A stretch of DNA of 64,000 nucleotides, from positions 12,152,678 to 12,216,677 of the forward strand of contig NC_065419.1 in assembly GCF_024362695.1 (NCBI RefSeq), in the 5' to 3' direction. The stretch is from Pectinophora gossypiella. Taxonomy: Eukaryota; Arthropoda; Insecta; Lepidoptera; Gelechiidae. The notes under the pieces are model-generated. The model worked only from the letters and a program-made list of their open reading frames with translations. It did no database searches and was not told the DNA's origin. Position numbers and translations under genes: made by a program. Each line of letters begins with the position of its first letter. Within the stretch, counting starts at the first letter, position 1. Positions 19,701 through 30,200 of the stretch are shown here, piece after piece.

Positions 19701-22494
19701 TCATTCTTCCTAAAATTAAGAGCTGTCAATCATCCGTCCCTTTCCTTTTCGGCGGATAAGAAAATGACAGGTATAACTTAAAGTAAAATTAAGAGATGTC
19801 TGCAGGAATCGGGGCCAATGTCAATATAAATAACGATTAAAAATATATATAATTAACATCCTTAATTTTAATACCCATAAAAGTTGAAACCCATACTCTT
19901 AACATAATAATAAATGGTTGCTTTCCAGTACAAAAGAAACGAAAATACACTGAAAGATCAGATAAAATAAATAATATTATACGTCACAAAAATTAGTACC
20001 TAAATAAAACTGAATTTTTAACAGCTATTGCTGCGAACTTAAAATTATTGTAAGCCTCATTTATGATTTATCAGTTCGATGTAAAATAAATAATATTTTT
20101 TAATGATTTTTTTTAAATAAATGTTGATTTTACCATTACCACTCTTTCAATTCATTCATACCTACCTATTACAGTAAAATCTTTAATGCTATGCTCTGTC
20201 CAGAGACAGGTATTAACTACAAATGTTAATATTATGGATTCGCAGATTTATTGCTTTTTATGCTATGAATTTTAAAATTATGGATTTTCATTAATATGCT
20301 TAATAATGATATATATTTTTATGTTATTCATTCTAATGGGTATGCAAATTACAGTTATGTCAAGTCTTTTATGGATTTTCAATATAGGGTTATTAATTTT
20401 ATGCAACTTAAGGGACACCCAGAATACTTACATACACAACACACGTGCCCGTACCTAATACCTACATGGTCCTTGCAGGGCGTCACATGTACCTTCTTAC
20501 TATGTTCCACCTTAATTATGTTTGTGACATGCAATAAATGAATATGAATAGCACTAATTAACGAATGGACCTTAAAGTTGGGAAGGGTCCCCAGGGGACA
20601 TTTCCGTGAATAATTCAATATTTGCCTTGCTTTTGATTCTTTTGAAAGAATGCGAATTTTTCGCTTTATCACCTCTATAATACATATAAAGTTTTTATTC
20701 TTAAGTTTTACTTAGCATAGAATAAAGAATAAATACTACGTATAGAACGGTCCTTCTCCGCCCCGCACCAATACGTACGGCGCCGACCTCGCCCCCTCTG
20801 AGTCTTACTTTAGTCTTAAACGGCTGTAAAACGCTAAGGAGTAACAGGAAGAGAGCGGACTGCGTTTTTATGGAGTGTCCACAGAGTCAAATTGATGGAG
20901 ATGCCTAAGGAACCGTGGAATAACGCTTGACTCTCATCATGAAGTCGCAGATTCGAACCCAACACAGGCCTAAACCATTGATTTTCGATTTGTTTTCGAA
21001 TTCATATTTGAATCATAATGCGCTCAGATTTGAAGGAAAACATTCTGAGGAAACCCACATTCCCGAGAAATGTGTTTCGGATGTATGTGACCTAAAATTA
21101 TTGGGCTGGTTTTCCCCAAGCGGATTGAAAGGTCAGACATGCAGTCGCTACAGTAAAAAAACTGGACCTGTCAAATCTTCATGTTAGGTCAGCAGAACCT
21201 GTGGAAACGGGATACCGCTGGGAGATGACGGAGATGCCTAACTTCGTTTATTTCTCCAGGTATTTACATCTCGAACCTGAACGAGTCCTGTATCAGGTGT
21301 CTGTGCCACATATCTGGCTGCGACACCGGCCACGGCTGCTCTGAAGGATACTGCGGGCCCTTCTACATTTCCCGGGTCTACTGGGCCGACGCTGGCAAGC
21401 CTACCCTGCCTGAAGATGACCCTAACAGGGAGAAATGTAAGTATGATAGTCTGTCTACATACATATCTACTAAATGGTGTTAGCCTTCTTCTATCGTGTG
21501 GATTGTGAAGTGGTTTACCAACCACGTCAATCCCGGTGTCAGGGGTTATTACTGAGCCGCCATAGGCCCCTGACATGACTCATGTAACGATTTTACATCA
21601 GTAAGTAAGAACCGGGACCAACGGCTTAACGTGCCTTCTGAAGCACGGATCATCTTAGTTTTTGGACAATCAGGTGATCAGACTGTAATGTCCTAGCCAA
21701 ACTAGTTTTTAGTTAAATTGCTTCGATGTGGCCTTTTTAACCCCCCTGCTTTTTTGTACTCATCGAGGTGGTATAATTTTTACATTCTTGGTACTTATTA
21801 ACTTGATGTTTGTCATTCTGTTCCAGCATTCGAGGACTGCGCTAGGAACTATCATTGTTCGATAAAAATCGTTACAAGCTACCTCGCAAAATTCGGAAAA
21901 GTAAGTTTGCCAACCATCCTGCGCTTTGCATCAAGGTTACTTATTGTAGATTTGCCGCAGATGGCATTCACTCATTGGCCAGACAAACGGGGAGCGCTGA
22001 GGGCTCTCACCCGCTACAAAATGTAACGGGGCCTAACCATGGTAACCACTATCTCGAACGAGTTGATAGGGAGTAACTATGGTAACCACGATCTAGAGCT
22101 AATCTAACAGCGCCGATTTTCCAAATCACAAAGTATTTTTTGTGATATGTCCCCGCCGGGAATCAAACCCGGGACCTCCGGATCGTGAGCCCAACGCTCA
22201 ACCACTGGACCACGGAGGTCATAACTTACCCTGCTGAACAATTGTTTATTATTCTGCATACTTACCCCAACACATACGTATGGAATAGAACATTCTAGAA
22301 CTATATTGCCTTACAAACGTATGGAAATTAATAAAGACCGGTATACGTTCCAGGACTGCAATTACGACGGTGTTACGGACTGTTATGACTACATGATGAT
22401 CAACCACAATGGTGGCGGTGCCTGCCACGCACCCTTACAACAGACAGAGCTTGGCCGCGCCAGGCTCGAACTGTTCCAGCAGTGTCGCTTCTAG
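16709..22494 (+). CDS. i-type lysozyme 2 (destabilase family), complete
   Basis: Complete four-exon gene for a 147-residue secreted i-type lysozyme-like protein. Exons: 16709-16760, 21260-21436, 21827-21900, 22354-22494; phases 1, 1, 0, identical to lysozyme 1. The signal peptide is MFGLRVVSFLMCLTSVFG, so the mature chain starts near IYISNLNESC. Family motifs: CIRCLCHISGC, CGPFYISRVYWADAGKPTLP, DCNYDGVTDCYDYMMINHNG; 12 cysteines. The C-x-x-E-S-G-C catalytic Glu is gone (CHISGC is one residue shorter) and the following Asp is not present (CSEGYC), so muramidase activity is unlikely by family rules. Heat-shock-element patterns lie in intron 3 and across the stop codon. The end of exon 4 founds a 134-bp tandem array. 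Confidence 0.93.
17360..17520 (+). mobile_element. SINE-E fragment
   Basis: Body motifs CCGCTGAATTCAACTT, GAATTCATGTTTGAATCATA and TTGATACCACGTG match the copies at 20905 and 43040. Confidence 0.55.
17585..17750 (-). mobile_element. SINE-A fragment
   Basis: Minus-strand head and early body (ATCACAAAGTGATTTTTATG, then GGGATTCGAACCAGGG). Confidence 0.65.
18030..18080 (+). pseudogene. LINE reverse-transcriptase fragment
   Basis: Plus-strand frame VTKIEKGMLCWFGHVEQ. K-x-E-K-G-M-L-x-W-F-G-H-V-E is a typical motif of lepidopteran non-LTR RT remnants. The matching downstream motif (MKRLMNVEEAREVCQG) lies at 18508-18555, so the copy was broken by insertions in between. Confidence 0.65.
18113..18480. 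mobile_element. MITE-6 interrupted by LT1 and R1 pieces
   Basis: Left part GTGCTAATATATGAACCC / AGTCATGTCGTTCTGT and right part CAAACTTATCGATTTTAAC match the element at 40385-40690. LT1 (18205-18318) and R1 (18325-18372) fragments separate the parts. Confidence 0.5.
18484..18565 (+). pseudogene. LINE RT tail fragment
   Basis: Frame gives NRHACMKRLMNVEEAREVCQ. Same motif as at 12336; likely the second half of the copy beginning at 18030. Confidence 0.65.
18566..18660. mobile_element. MITE-3 fragment
   Basis: Contains GACAGGGTTCTAAAGTGGGT and ends TTGCTCATGACTGTAC, the MITE-3 terminus. Confidence 0.6.
18661..19026. mobile_element. MITE-2 copy
   Basis: Starts in CACCATCTAATTTTGTTTTA and ends in ACAGGAATTAGCACCGA. 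It directly abuts the MITE-3 end, so one inserted at the edge of the other. Confidence 0.75.
19520..19822. mobile_element. MITE-2 copy with central deletion
   Basis: Both inverted ends are intact (GGTGCTAATTCCTGTAAACACC and GCAGGAATCGGGGCCAATGTC), but the centre is about 80 bp shorter than in the 6456 copy. Confidence 0.8.
20712..20825 (+). repeat. F-repeat
   Basis: AGAATAAATACTACGTATAG then GAACGGTCCTTCTCCGCCCC; more diverged than the copy at 6298. Confidence 0.55.
20905..21100 (+). mobile_element. SINE-E copy
   Basis: tRNA-like head with GATTCGAACCC B-box region, then CTAAACCATTGATTTTCG, TGTTTTCGAATTCATATTTG and AGGAAACCCACATTCCCGAG. Heads also occur at 29865 and 43050. Confidence 0.65.
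21260..21436 (+). CDS. Lysozyme 2 exon 2
   Basis: Acceptor TTATTTCTCCAG ends at 21259 and donor GTAAGTATG starts at 21437. Two bases complete Gly, 58 codons follow (IYISNLNESCIRCLC to DDPNREK), and one base is left. It carries most of the substrate-cleft half of the fold. Confidence 0.92.
21476..21715 (-). mobile_element. SINE-A, head missing
   Basis: Minus-strand body from CTATCGTGTGGATTGTGAAG to GTAATGTCCTAGCCAAACTAG. The tRNA head is replaced by a MITE-1 end (21717-21750, GCTTCGATGTGGCCTTTTTAA). Confidence 0.7.
21827..21900 (+). CDS. Lysozyme 2 exon 3
   Basis: Acceptor TCTGTTCCAG ends at 21826 and donor GTAAGT starts at 21901. It completes Ser, then 24 codons FEDCARNYHCSIKIVTSYLA KFGK, phase 0. 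Confidence 0.92.
21940..22222. repeat. R1 repeat plus SINE-A head in intron 3
   Basis: R1 (+) at 21945-22090 (ACTTATTGTAGATTTGCCGC), then a minus-strand SINE-A head at 22125-22222 with GGGAATCAAACCCGGGACC. Confidence 0.7.
22283..22300. promoter_or_regulatory. Heat-shock-element-like site in intron 3
   Basis: GAA at 22283, GAA at 22288, TTC at 22293 and GAA at 22298: four pentamers on an exact 5-bp grid. Three of them (GAAcaTTCtaGAA) form the canonical inverted nGAAn/nTTCn array bound by HSF trimers. It is 50 bp before exon 4. Confidence 0.45.
22354..22494 (+). CDS. Lysozyme 2 exon 4
   Basis: Acceptor GTATACGTTCCAG ends at 22353. The 46 codons run from DCNYDGVTDCYDYMMINHNG to ...LELFQQCRF, stop TAG at 22492. 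The final Phe-stop (TTCTAG) is also the first pentamer of a heat-shock-element run. Confidence 0.93.
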   Translation, partial: DCNYDGVTDCYDYMMINHNGGGACHAPLQQTELGRARLELFQQCRF

Positions 22495-22521
22495 AACGTT
22501 GTGGAATATTCTAGAACGTTC
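22489..22521. promoter_or_regulatory. Seven-pentamer heat shock element, unit 0
   Basis: On an exact 5-bp grid: TTC 22489, GAA 22494, TTg 22499 (one mismatch), GAA 22504, TTC 22509, GAA 22514, TTC 22519. HSF trimers bind alternating nGAAn/nTTCn units, three being enough; here six of seven are perfect. Function is inferred. Confidence 0.6.
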
Positions 22522-22622
22522 TACAGCGAAGTATCAAACACTATGGCGGCGATGCATGCCATGCACCCCAGCAGCAGACAGAGTTTGGCCGCGCCAGACT
22601 CGAACTGTTCCAGCAGTGTCGC

Positions 22623-22655
22623 TTCTAGAACGTTGCGGAATATTCTAGAACGTTC
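22623..22655. promoter_or_regulatory. Heat shock element, unit 1
   Basis: Same seven-pentamer grid 134 bp further on; TTCTAGAACG and GAATATTCTAGAACGTTC are both intact. Confidence 0.6.
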
Positions 22656-22756
22656 TACAGCGAAGTATCAAATACTATGGCGGCGATGCATGCCATGCAC
22701 CCCAGCAGCAGACAGAGTTTGGCCGCGCCAGGCTCGAACTGTTCCAGCAGTGTCGC

Positions 22757-22789
22757 TTCTAGAACGTTGCGGAATATTCTAGAACGTTC
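22757..22789. promoter_or_regulatory. Heat shock element, unit 2
   Basis: Identical pentamer grid to unit 1. Confidence 0.6.
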
Positions 22790-22890
22790 TACAGCGAAGT
22801 ATCAAATACTATGGCGGCGATGCATGCCATGCACCCCAGCAGCAGACAGAGTTTGGCCGCGCCAGGCTCGAACTGTTCCAGCAGTGTCGC

Positions 22891-22923
22891 TTCTAGAACG
22901 TTGCGGAATATTCTAGAACGTTC
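22891..22923. promoter_or_regulatory. Heat shock element, unit 3
   Basis: Identical pentamer grid to units 1 and 2. Confidence 0.6.
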
Positions 22924-23029
22924 TACAGCGAAGTATCAAACACTATGGCGGCGATATCTGCCAAGCGCCTCAGCAGCAGACAGAGTTTGGCCGCGCCAGA
23001 CTCGAACTATTTAGAAATAATGGACACGC

Positions 23030-23052
23030 GAACGTTGTGGGACATTCTAGAA
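23030..23052. promoter_or_regulatory. Degenerate heat shock element, unit 4
   Basis: GAA 23030, TTg 23035, GgA 23040, TTC 23045, GAA 23050. The 5-bp spacing is kept while two units carry mismatches, and the following TTC is lost. Confidence 0.4.
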
Positions 23053-23059
23053 CGGCCGT

Positions 23060-24150
23060 TAAAAACTTGTACTTCGTCTTAGCGGTTTGGTAACTCAAGA
23101 TCGCATTGTAGATTTTTTTTTACAAAGTGTCTCATAATTATGTCATTTTTGTGTTGCTATTACCTGTAAGCTGGAGTTAAGCCTCCCCTACTTCTATTAT
23201 TGTTCAAATCAAATCAATCAATCAAATATACATCATTGCACAGAACTAAATTTCAACAATCAGACATAACACATGAATACAGTACAATTTGGGCGGCCCT
23301 ATTGGTCTAGAGCAATTTCTTCCAGGCAACCATTGTTTCGTTATGATGCAAAGTAAGTAAGTAAGTACTTTAATTGTAGAAAAAAGCCACTCATTGCGTA
23401 AATATTTCCTAAACTGTGATATTTGTTTCTCTATTCTAATAAGTATATATAATTTATTATGTTGTTTATTATTTATTATTACTTTATACTATTTTTTTTT
23501 GTTATATATTCTAATTTGTCATAATACTTAATGTTGTTAGTAAATGCATTTAATAGTGAAGTGACTTAAGCTTGATATTATTATAAAAATATGGAACTGA
23601 TGAAAATAATAAAAAAATACACTAACATTTTCATTAATTTTCCGATAGGAAATTCCACTCGATATCGACTCAGAATCTCTGTCTGTATTCGTTACGATGT
23701 CACTAACACCCTGTATTACGTAGTTGGTTACGAGTAACTTAAGGGTACCTACTTACTAAAATACTTTTTGTAAAATTAATTAATTCCTTACATATTTTAG
23801 TTAGTAAAATAAAACAAATTAACAATACAATTTATTTTATATATTTCGACACTTTTAAACTTATTTACGTATTTTATTTTAAAACTTACAATATAGTATC
23901 TTAGACTTAATAGAGAATTTCGGCACTTTATGAATTCTTGATACTTATTCTAAATAACACAATTACTTAAATATTTACATAAAATCAAATTTAAAAAATA
24001 ACTAAGAATAATTTTATGCAGTCTACCTCAATGGCACCTAAAATACACGTCTAAAGCTTTGCTACCCATTCTTTTAGTACACTTTTTCTATATTTAATAA
24101 AATCTTACGTAATAATTTCCTAAAATAAAAATTAAAAATAATATTTTAAA
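23060..24150. other. Convergent 3' flank between lysozyme 2 and the PTB gene
   Basis: AT-rich. Contains a minus-strand LT2 end (23270-23345) and a copy of the 2590-2690 repeat (23625-23720). Minus-strand AATAAA at 23873-23878 (TTTATT on +) is a candidate poly(A) signal for the PTB gene, about 275 bp after its stop. Confidence 0.5.
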
Positions 24151-24152
24151 GT

Positions 24153-24233
24153 TTATGCGAAAGTCACGAGGGGTGCGGGTGATTGCCAGTGTTCATTGTC
24201 TGTCTCCTCATCCGAATCTTCCGCAAATTCCAC
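24153..24233 (-). CDS. LDLRAP1: PTB adaptor exon 6, C-terminus
   Basis: 26 codons plus TAA: VEFAEDSDEETDNEHWQSPA then PLVTFA. Acceptor TTTTTTAG just right of 24233. Acidic tail of unknown function. Confidence 0.82.
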   Translation of the reverse strand: MEFAEDSDEETDNEHWQSPAPLVTFA

Positions 24234-27200
24234 CTAAAAAATAGTAAAACAAGTAATAAAATAAAAGTCACATATTTTCATTAAAAAGAAGTGAACGCTT
24301 TTTACAAATCACTGGTAATAAATGTCAAAAACATTTTTTGAACGCCATTTAAACAGAATTAAAAATAAATACCTTTTTTATTTTTTGATATTAAATGTCA
24401 ATCGCTTAATTTTTCTCGCGATTTTAGCCAGTACCTATTTCAACTTTTTAGCAAGGAGATTTCATTGTTAGCTAAGTACTAAAAATGAAAACTATTTTTT
24501 ACAAACTTTAATTTACTTAAATAAAAATAAGTATTTTTAGTTCTTACCCAGGGGTTTGTGCGTTTTCCAGTTGACTGCAGTGAGCTGCCTTGAGACTGCC
24601 ATGCCTGTAAACACCATAACTTTATTATAACTGACTAAAATCACTTTATGATCCCTTGTTTGGTTAGGACATTACAGGCTGATCACCTGATTGTCCGAAA
24701 GTAAGACGATCCGTGCTTCGGAAGGCACGTTAAGCCGTTGGTCCCAGTTATTACTTACTGATGTAAGTACGTAGTCGTTACATGAGTCATGTCAGTGGCC
24801 TTTGGCGGCTCAATAGTAGTTACCCTGTCAGGGTTACCAGGGTCGATGAGGTTGGTAATCCACCTCAAAACCCACACGATAGAAGACTGAGTAGTTAAAC
24901 TAACTCATACGTGTAATAAATAGGAAATAAGAGGTAAGTAAGAAGTATGAGGCAATATGACAGCCAACATGTCTACGATTGGGAAGGGTTGCCTACCGAG
25001 AGTGGCAGCTTTATCTATCTTTTTTTTATGATGATAGGCAAGCATTTAACTATAATTCCACCAGATTCATGATGGTAGTAAGTAGTAGTCATGCTTCTTC
25101 TTATATCGTGTGGGTTGTGAGGTGAATTACCAACCTCATCAACCCTGGTGTCAGGGTTAATTATTGAGCCGCCAAAGGCCCCTGATATTGGTCATGTAAC
25201 GACTACTTACTTACATCAGTAAGTAGTAACCGGGACCAACGGCTTAACGTGCCTTCCGAAGCACGGATCGTCTTACTTTCGGACAATCAGGTGATCAGCC
25301 TGTAAGGTCCTAACCAAACTAGGGATCACAAAGTGATTTTTGTTATATGTCCCCACCGGGATTCGAACCCGAGACCTCCGGATCGTGAGCCCAACGCTCC
25401 ACCACTGGACCACGGAGGCCGTTTTTTTATGATGATAGACAAGCATTTAACCATAATCCCACCTGATGGTAGTAGTAGTCACGCTATGGTCGTAGAACGT
25501 ACTAGAACGTGTCTATTCACTCTTGGCTTGAAGAGACCCAGAAGTTAAATTTTTCGGGAAACCAATTCGCAGCTCTGCCTGAACCGATAGACGACTCTAC
25601 GTAGTATTGTATAAGTTAGCTGATATTATAAAGGCCTTAATTGTTAACCTTTTTTTTAACGTGACTTAGAATTGTTCAGAAAGCTCTGGGAGATGTGGGT
25701 ACTTAGTTCATCTTGCGATGGTGTTCCTCTGACTACCCCAATTAGGATATAGTCGTGAGCTTATTGTCTGTTAGAATTGTTGATGTATATGGCACTCATT
25801 GCACTAAATACTTGTTAACATTGTAATAAATACGTAAAACTGAAAGACATACCTGATAAGCATCATTGAAGGCATGCGCGAGCGACAGCGCAAGCGCGCG
25901 CGCCTGTTTTCTCCGCGCACAAACGAACACATGCGCAACGTGCGACTCTGCCGCGCCTGCGCCCTTGCCCTCCACCACCGCGAAAACGCGCGCGTTCGCC
26001 GCGTCCGCCGAGCAGTACGAGATTCTGAAAAAAGATTCGGTGTAATTATCATCGAAGCGGTGTAACAATTTGTCTGCTTCTATCGTGTGGCCAATAGTAG
26101 TAAGAATAAGGAATAATACTAATACATAATGGAACGGCAACTCTCCGCTCCCCAACAGCGGCCGAGTTAGGTTTACCTCACCCCCTTGGTCTTACTTTAG
26201 TCGTCAATCGTATGGGCGTCTAAGGACTCATGTAACGACTACGTACTTACATCAGTCAGTAGTAACCGGGACCAACGGCTTAACTGCCTTCCGAAGCACG
26301 CGTCAGCTCATTTACGGACATTCGGGTGATCAGTCTGTAACGTCCTAACCACTGAGGAGACCGTTAACTACTTTAACCACTTGTAAAAATCTTGTAACGC
26401 CGCATTCAGGTACGGTCTGCCGCAAAACAAACGTATGACAATGTTCCTGAGCGTTCACCGAGAAGCGTTTTTGCAGGCGTTTGAATTATAGCGTCACGAA
26501 TGGCGGCTGCGTCTCGGCGGGCTGTTACTGAAATGCGCGCGCAGTTTGATGCGCCGCTGGACGAGCAGCTAGAGGCGCCTATTGACGCGCCGCCTCTCCA
26601 TGAACGGAGAAAATGCCCCGCGCACTGCGCCGCGTGACGCCCCGCGTGTCCTTGAACGCGGCCTAAGTAATCATAGTTTTTCTGACACCAAGCACAGTGC
26701 TTACGGTCATCGACCTATGAGATGATATAAGACTGACAGTAGATCAGGAGGTTAAAATGGCCACATCGAAGCAATTCATCTAAAAAAGCTTCTTATTGAT
26801 ATTTGTTTGCATTGCGTACTTACTTTTATATGCGCAAATGTCAAATTGCAATATTATTGCTTTTTAGATGAATTGCTTCGATGTGGCCATTTTAACCCCC
26901 CAGAATATTAAGTTTGTTGTTTTCGTTAATAAAACAGACTCTATCAGAATGAAGAATAACTATTTTACATGTCGATATTCATATTGATGTCCTTTATAAC
27001 TACGTATTATAGATGATTAAATGTTATGGGCGATAGGCTGATCCCTTGTCATCATAAGCACACCCAGGACACTTCATGCAAACAACCTCATTCATTTTAC
27101 ACACACACCACACATTGTGTGTGATATCTGACCATACGATTCAAGTCTAAACTATGTTGGAGGGGGGTGAAGTAAACCTAGCTCAGCCGCTGGTGGGGAG

Positions 27201-30200
27201 CGGAGAGTTGCCGTTCTATACGTAGTTTTATTCCTTATTCTATGCCATAAGGTTCGTCATATCCGCTTATTAGTTGTAGCGCTACCATTCGGGATTACTG
27301 GCGTTATATATTCATACAATAAACAGATCAATCAATACACGCGGCAATAAAAGTCGTTTCTGAAAAGATTTCTTTCTATATTCATAAACTTACGGGGTCA
27401 AGCGCTCAGCTCGTTCGTTTTATTGGACGGAGAGTAAATAAAAAAAGTCATATACTTTTTATCTTAGCTCATATTGTCACATTACAATAATATACGGGAT
27501 CGGAACTGTCGACAAGTTACTTATAAGTCATTCACTTTCTCGACAGAATAAGTTTGCAATTAATAAATACGTAAGTACTTAAATAAAATATGATTTAATA
27601 GATATAACCTAAGTACTCTGACTGGACGGCGTCGAGATACAAGTTTATCGACATTTTTCGCAGTAGCATAAATAGCGGTTTCTGCATATAATTATAATAC
27701 ATAACATAACATAAACAGCCTATATACGTCCCACTGCTGGGCACAGGCCTCCTCTCAATCAACCGGAGGCGGTATGGAGCGTACTCCACCACACTGCTCC
27801 ACTGCGGGTTGGCGGAACCAACGGCTTAACGAAGAACGGAATCCTCTTATTTTTTCAGACAATCAGGTGATTGAAACCTGTAAAGTCCTTACCAAACAAA
27901 GGACAGTGTCACAAAGTGATTTCAACAATGTCCCCATCGGGAATCGAACCCGGACCTCCAGATCGTAAGCCTAACGCTCCAATCACTAGACCACGGATGC
28001 TGTTAATTATTATGACTTCTCAGTTAAGTTACTCAGATACCGACCCCGCCGGCGTGATCGACGATTTTCCTCTCGCAGCGCTTATCGCTATCAATCCACT
28101 AGGGTCGATTAGTTCTTTCAAATAAGTCGTTATTATCCTGTTAGACAACGCTCTGACCCGAGGTTCGCACCCAAACGGGCATCCTCAGGCTGTAGTCTTA
28201 AATGTTGTACCGGGCGACAGCCCTCACCGCTCCCCATTTGTCCGGCGAAGTCATCATCATCATCAGCCCATTAACGTTCCCACTGCTGGGGCACGGGCCT
28301 TCCCTATGGATGGATAGGGAGATCGGGCCTTAAACCACCACGCGGGCCCAGTGCGGATTGGTGATTATTAACGACTGCTAATGCAACCGGGACCAACGGC
28401 TTAACGTGCCTTCCGAAGCACGGAGGAGCTCGAGATGAAAACTTTTTTTTGTGGTCACCCATCCTATGACCGGCCTTTGCGAAAGTTGCTTTACTTCAAC
28501 AATCGCAGACCGAGCGCGTTTACCGCTGCGCCACCGAGCTCCCCTGTCCGGCGAAGTAGTTAATGCTATTTGCGGCAAATCTACAATTTCAAATTCTTAA
28601 CATAATTTGGCCGTGTTCTAGGTTCAAGATAAATTATAAAATTCTAATTACTTACGTAAGTACTAAATAAAGACAGATCTTAAACTAACTAAAAACGTTT
28701 TCTATTTAACTTGTTTAAGAATTTCAATCAAGAAAACGTAATAATAATTCCGTCATTTTATCACGTTTTTCTGTGATGTATTTTTCATTTTCCATAGTAA
28801 TTTTGTCTTTTGACGTTCAGTAAAAAGTAACTGATTTGACTAGTTGGAGACTAGCCTCGACTTTCAAGGAATTCTTACCATACTATACCTCATTAACGTT
28901 GGTTTTCTTTACCATAGATTTATATAACGTACCTGTAAATGGATATGCTGAGCACGTTCTCTTGAGACTCGGCATCAGTGACGACCACTCCCTTGGGGCT
29001 GATGTCCAGGTTCACTCGCTGCAACTTCTTGGTCAGACCTGGAATTATAATGAGCCATGGTTACTTTTGTCCGGCTGAGTAGTTAATGTCGTCTACAATA
29101 TTTGGAGGTCCGGGTTCGATTCCTAAAAGAGACAGTCGAAAATCACATTGTGTTGTCCTTCGTTTGGCTAGAACATTACAGGCTGAATCACCTGGTTGTC
29201 CGAAAAAAGTAAGAAGCCGTTGGTAGCAGCCCATATGCCTCCACCAACACGCACTGGAGCAGCGTGGTGGAGTATGCTCCAAACGTCCTCCGGGTCATTG
29301 AGGGGGGGGGGGGGGGCTGTGCCCAGCAGTGGGATGTTTATAGGCCATTTATGTAGAGGTATACTAAATTGATAAAAGTGTATGCCATGGGGCTGGTGGT
29401 CCCTGTTACTACTTACAGTACTTTACGCTCAGTACATACTCGTTGCATGAGCCATGTCATCATCATAGGCATTTACATCTTGATCAGATGATTTATACAG
29501 TGTTTCTGTGGCAACGTCTTGTATGGCTGAAAAGTCCAATACGGGAACGGCAATAGCATCCGAACAGCTGGCATTTCAGCTGAGGGACGTTTGATGGTGT
29601 GGATAGCGAAGCGACCCTCTCATGCCAATGTTTAAAGTTGTTTGAGCCATGTCAATGTTTAATATAATTAATCAGTCTCATATGCAAATAATAATAGTAC
29701 ACATATAGGCACTTGTAAGTAATCTAATTAGGTCATCATTTATTATATTAAGTACATAATTAGTTCAGTAGCAACACGTGTCTGACCGCGGAAACCTCTG
29801 TCGGAATACATATCGGATTGATTTAAAAATAAAAAGGTCATACCGTCATAAAGATGGGAGCCGTGGTAGCCCAGTTGGTAGAACGCTTGCCTCTCACTTT
29901 GAGGTCGCAGGTTCGAATCCAGCACATGTCTAAACCAATGATTGTCGAATTTGTTTTCGAATTCAGCGGCGTGCTCTCATAAATCCGCCTATCCCACCTT
30001 CAATTGACTACTCCGCTCTTTCGCTACCAACCCTTGACTAGTAACTAGAGTCTATTTACCTTTAGCGGAGTGTAAAGCGGAGAGCGGAACACACGGCGAG
30101 CATTGGCACGGAGGCGGCTAGACCTTATAAATCAGCGTCTCGCATCTCCATTTGACTGTTCGGCTCCTTCGCTACCAAACCTTCGCTAGTAATTAGAGTG

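Larger units (their letters stand above)
16761..21259. other. Lysozyme 2 intron 1, 4.5 kb, repeat-rich
   Basis: Holds SINE-E and SINE-A pieces, LINE fragments, MITE-2, MITE-3 and MITE-6 copies and an F-repeat (listed separately). No open frame with coding character was found in it. Confidence 0.6.
22409..23046 (+). repeat. 134-bp tandem array derived from lysozyme 2 exon 4
   Basis: Five units start at 22409 (inside exon 4), 22543, 22677, 22811 and 22945, exactly 134 bp apart. Homology reaches further left, to about 22385. Each copy repeats the last coding part of the gene. Units 1-3 still encode HAPQQQTEFGRARLELFQQC followed by RF and stop, in a frame shifted by two each time, since 134 is not a multiple of three. 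The last unit has diverged (GGDICQAP..., stop lost). The array lies after the true stop, so it is 3' UTR or flank, not extra protein. Confidence 0.92.

Noticed and set aside
22501..23014. Overlapping plus-strand frames of 67-93 codons
   Set aside because: They arise because the 134-bp array repeats a coding segment in shifted frames. None begins with a plausible start context, and all lie after the lysozyme stop.
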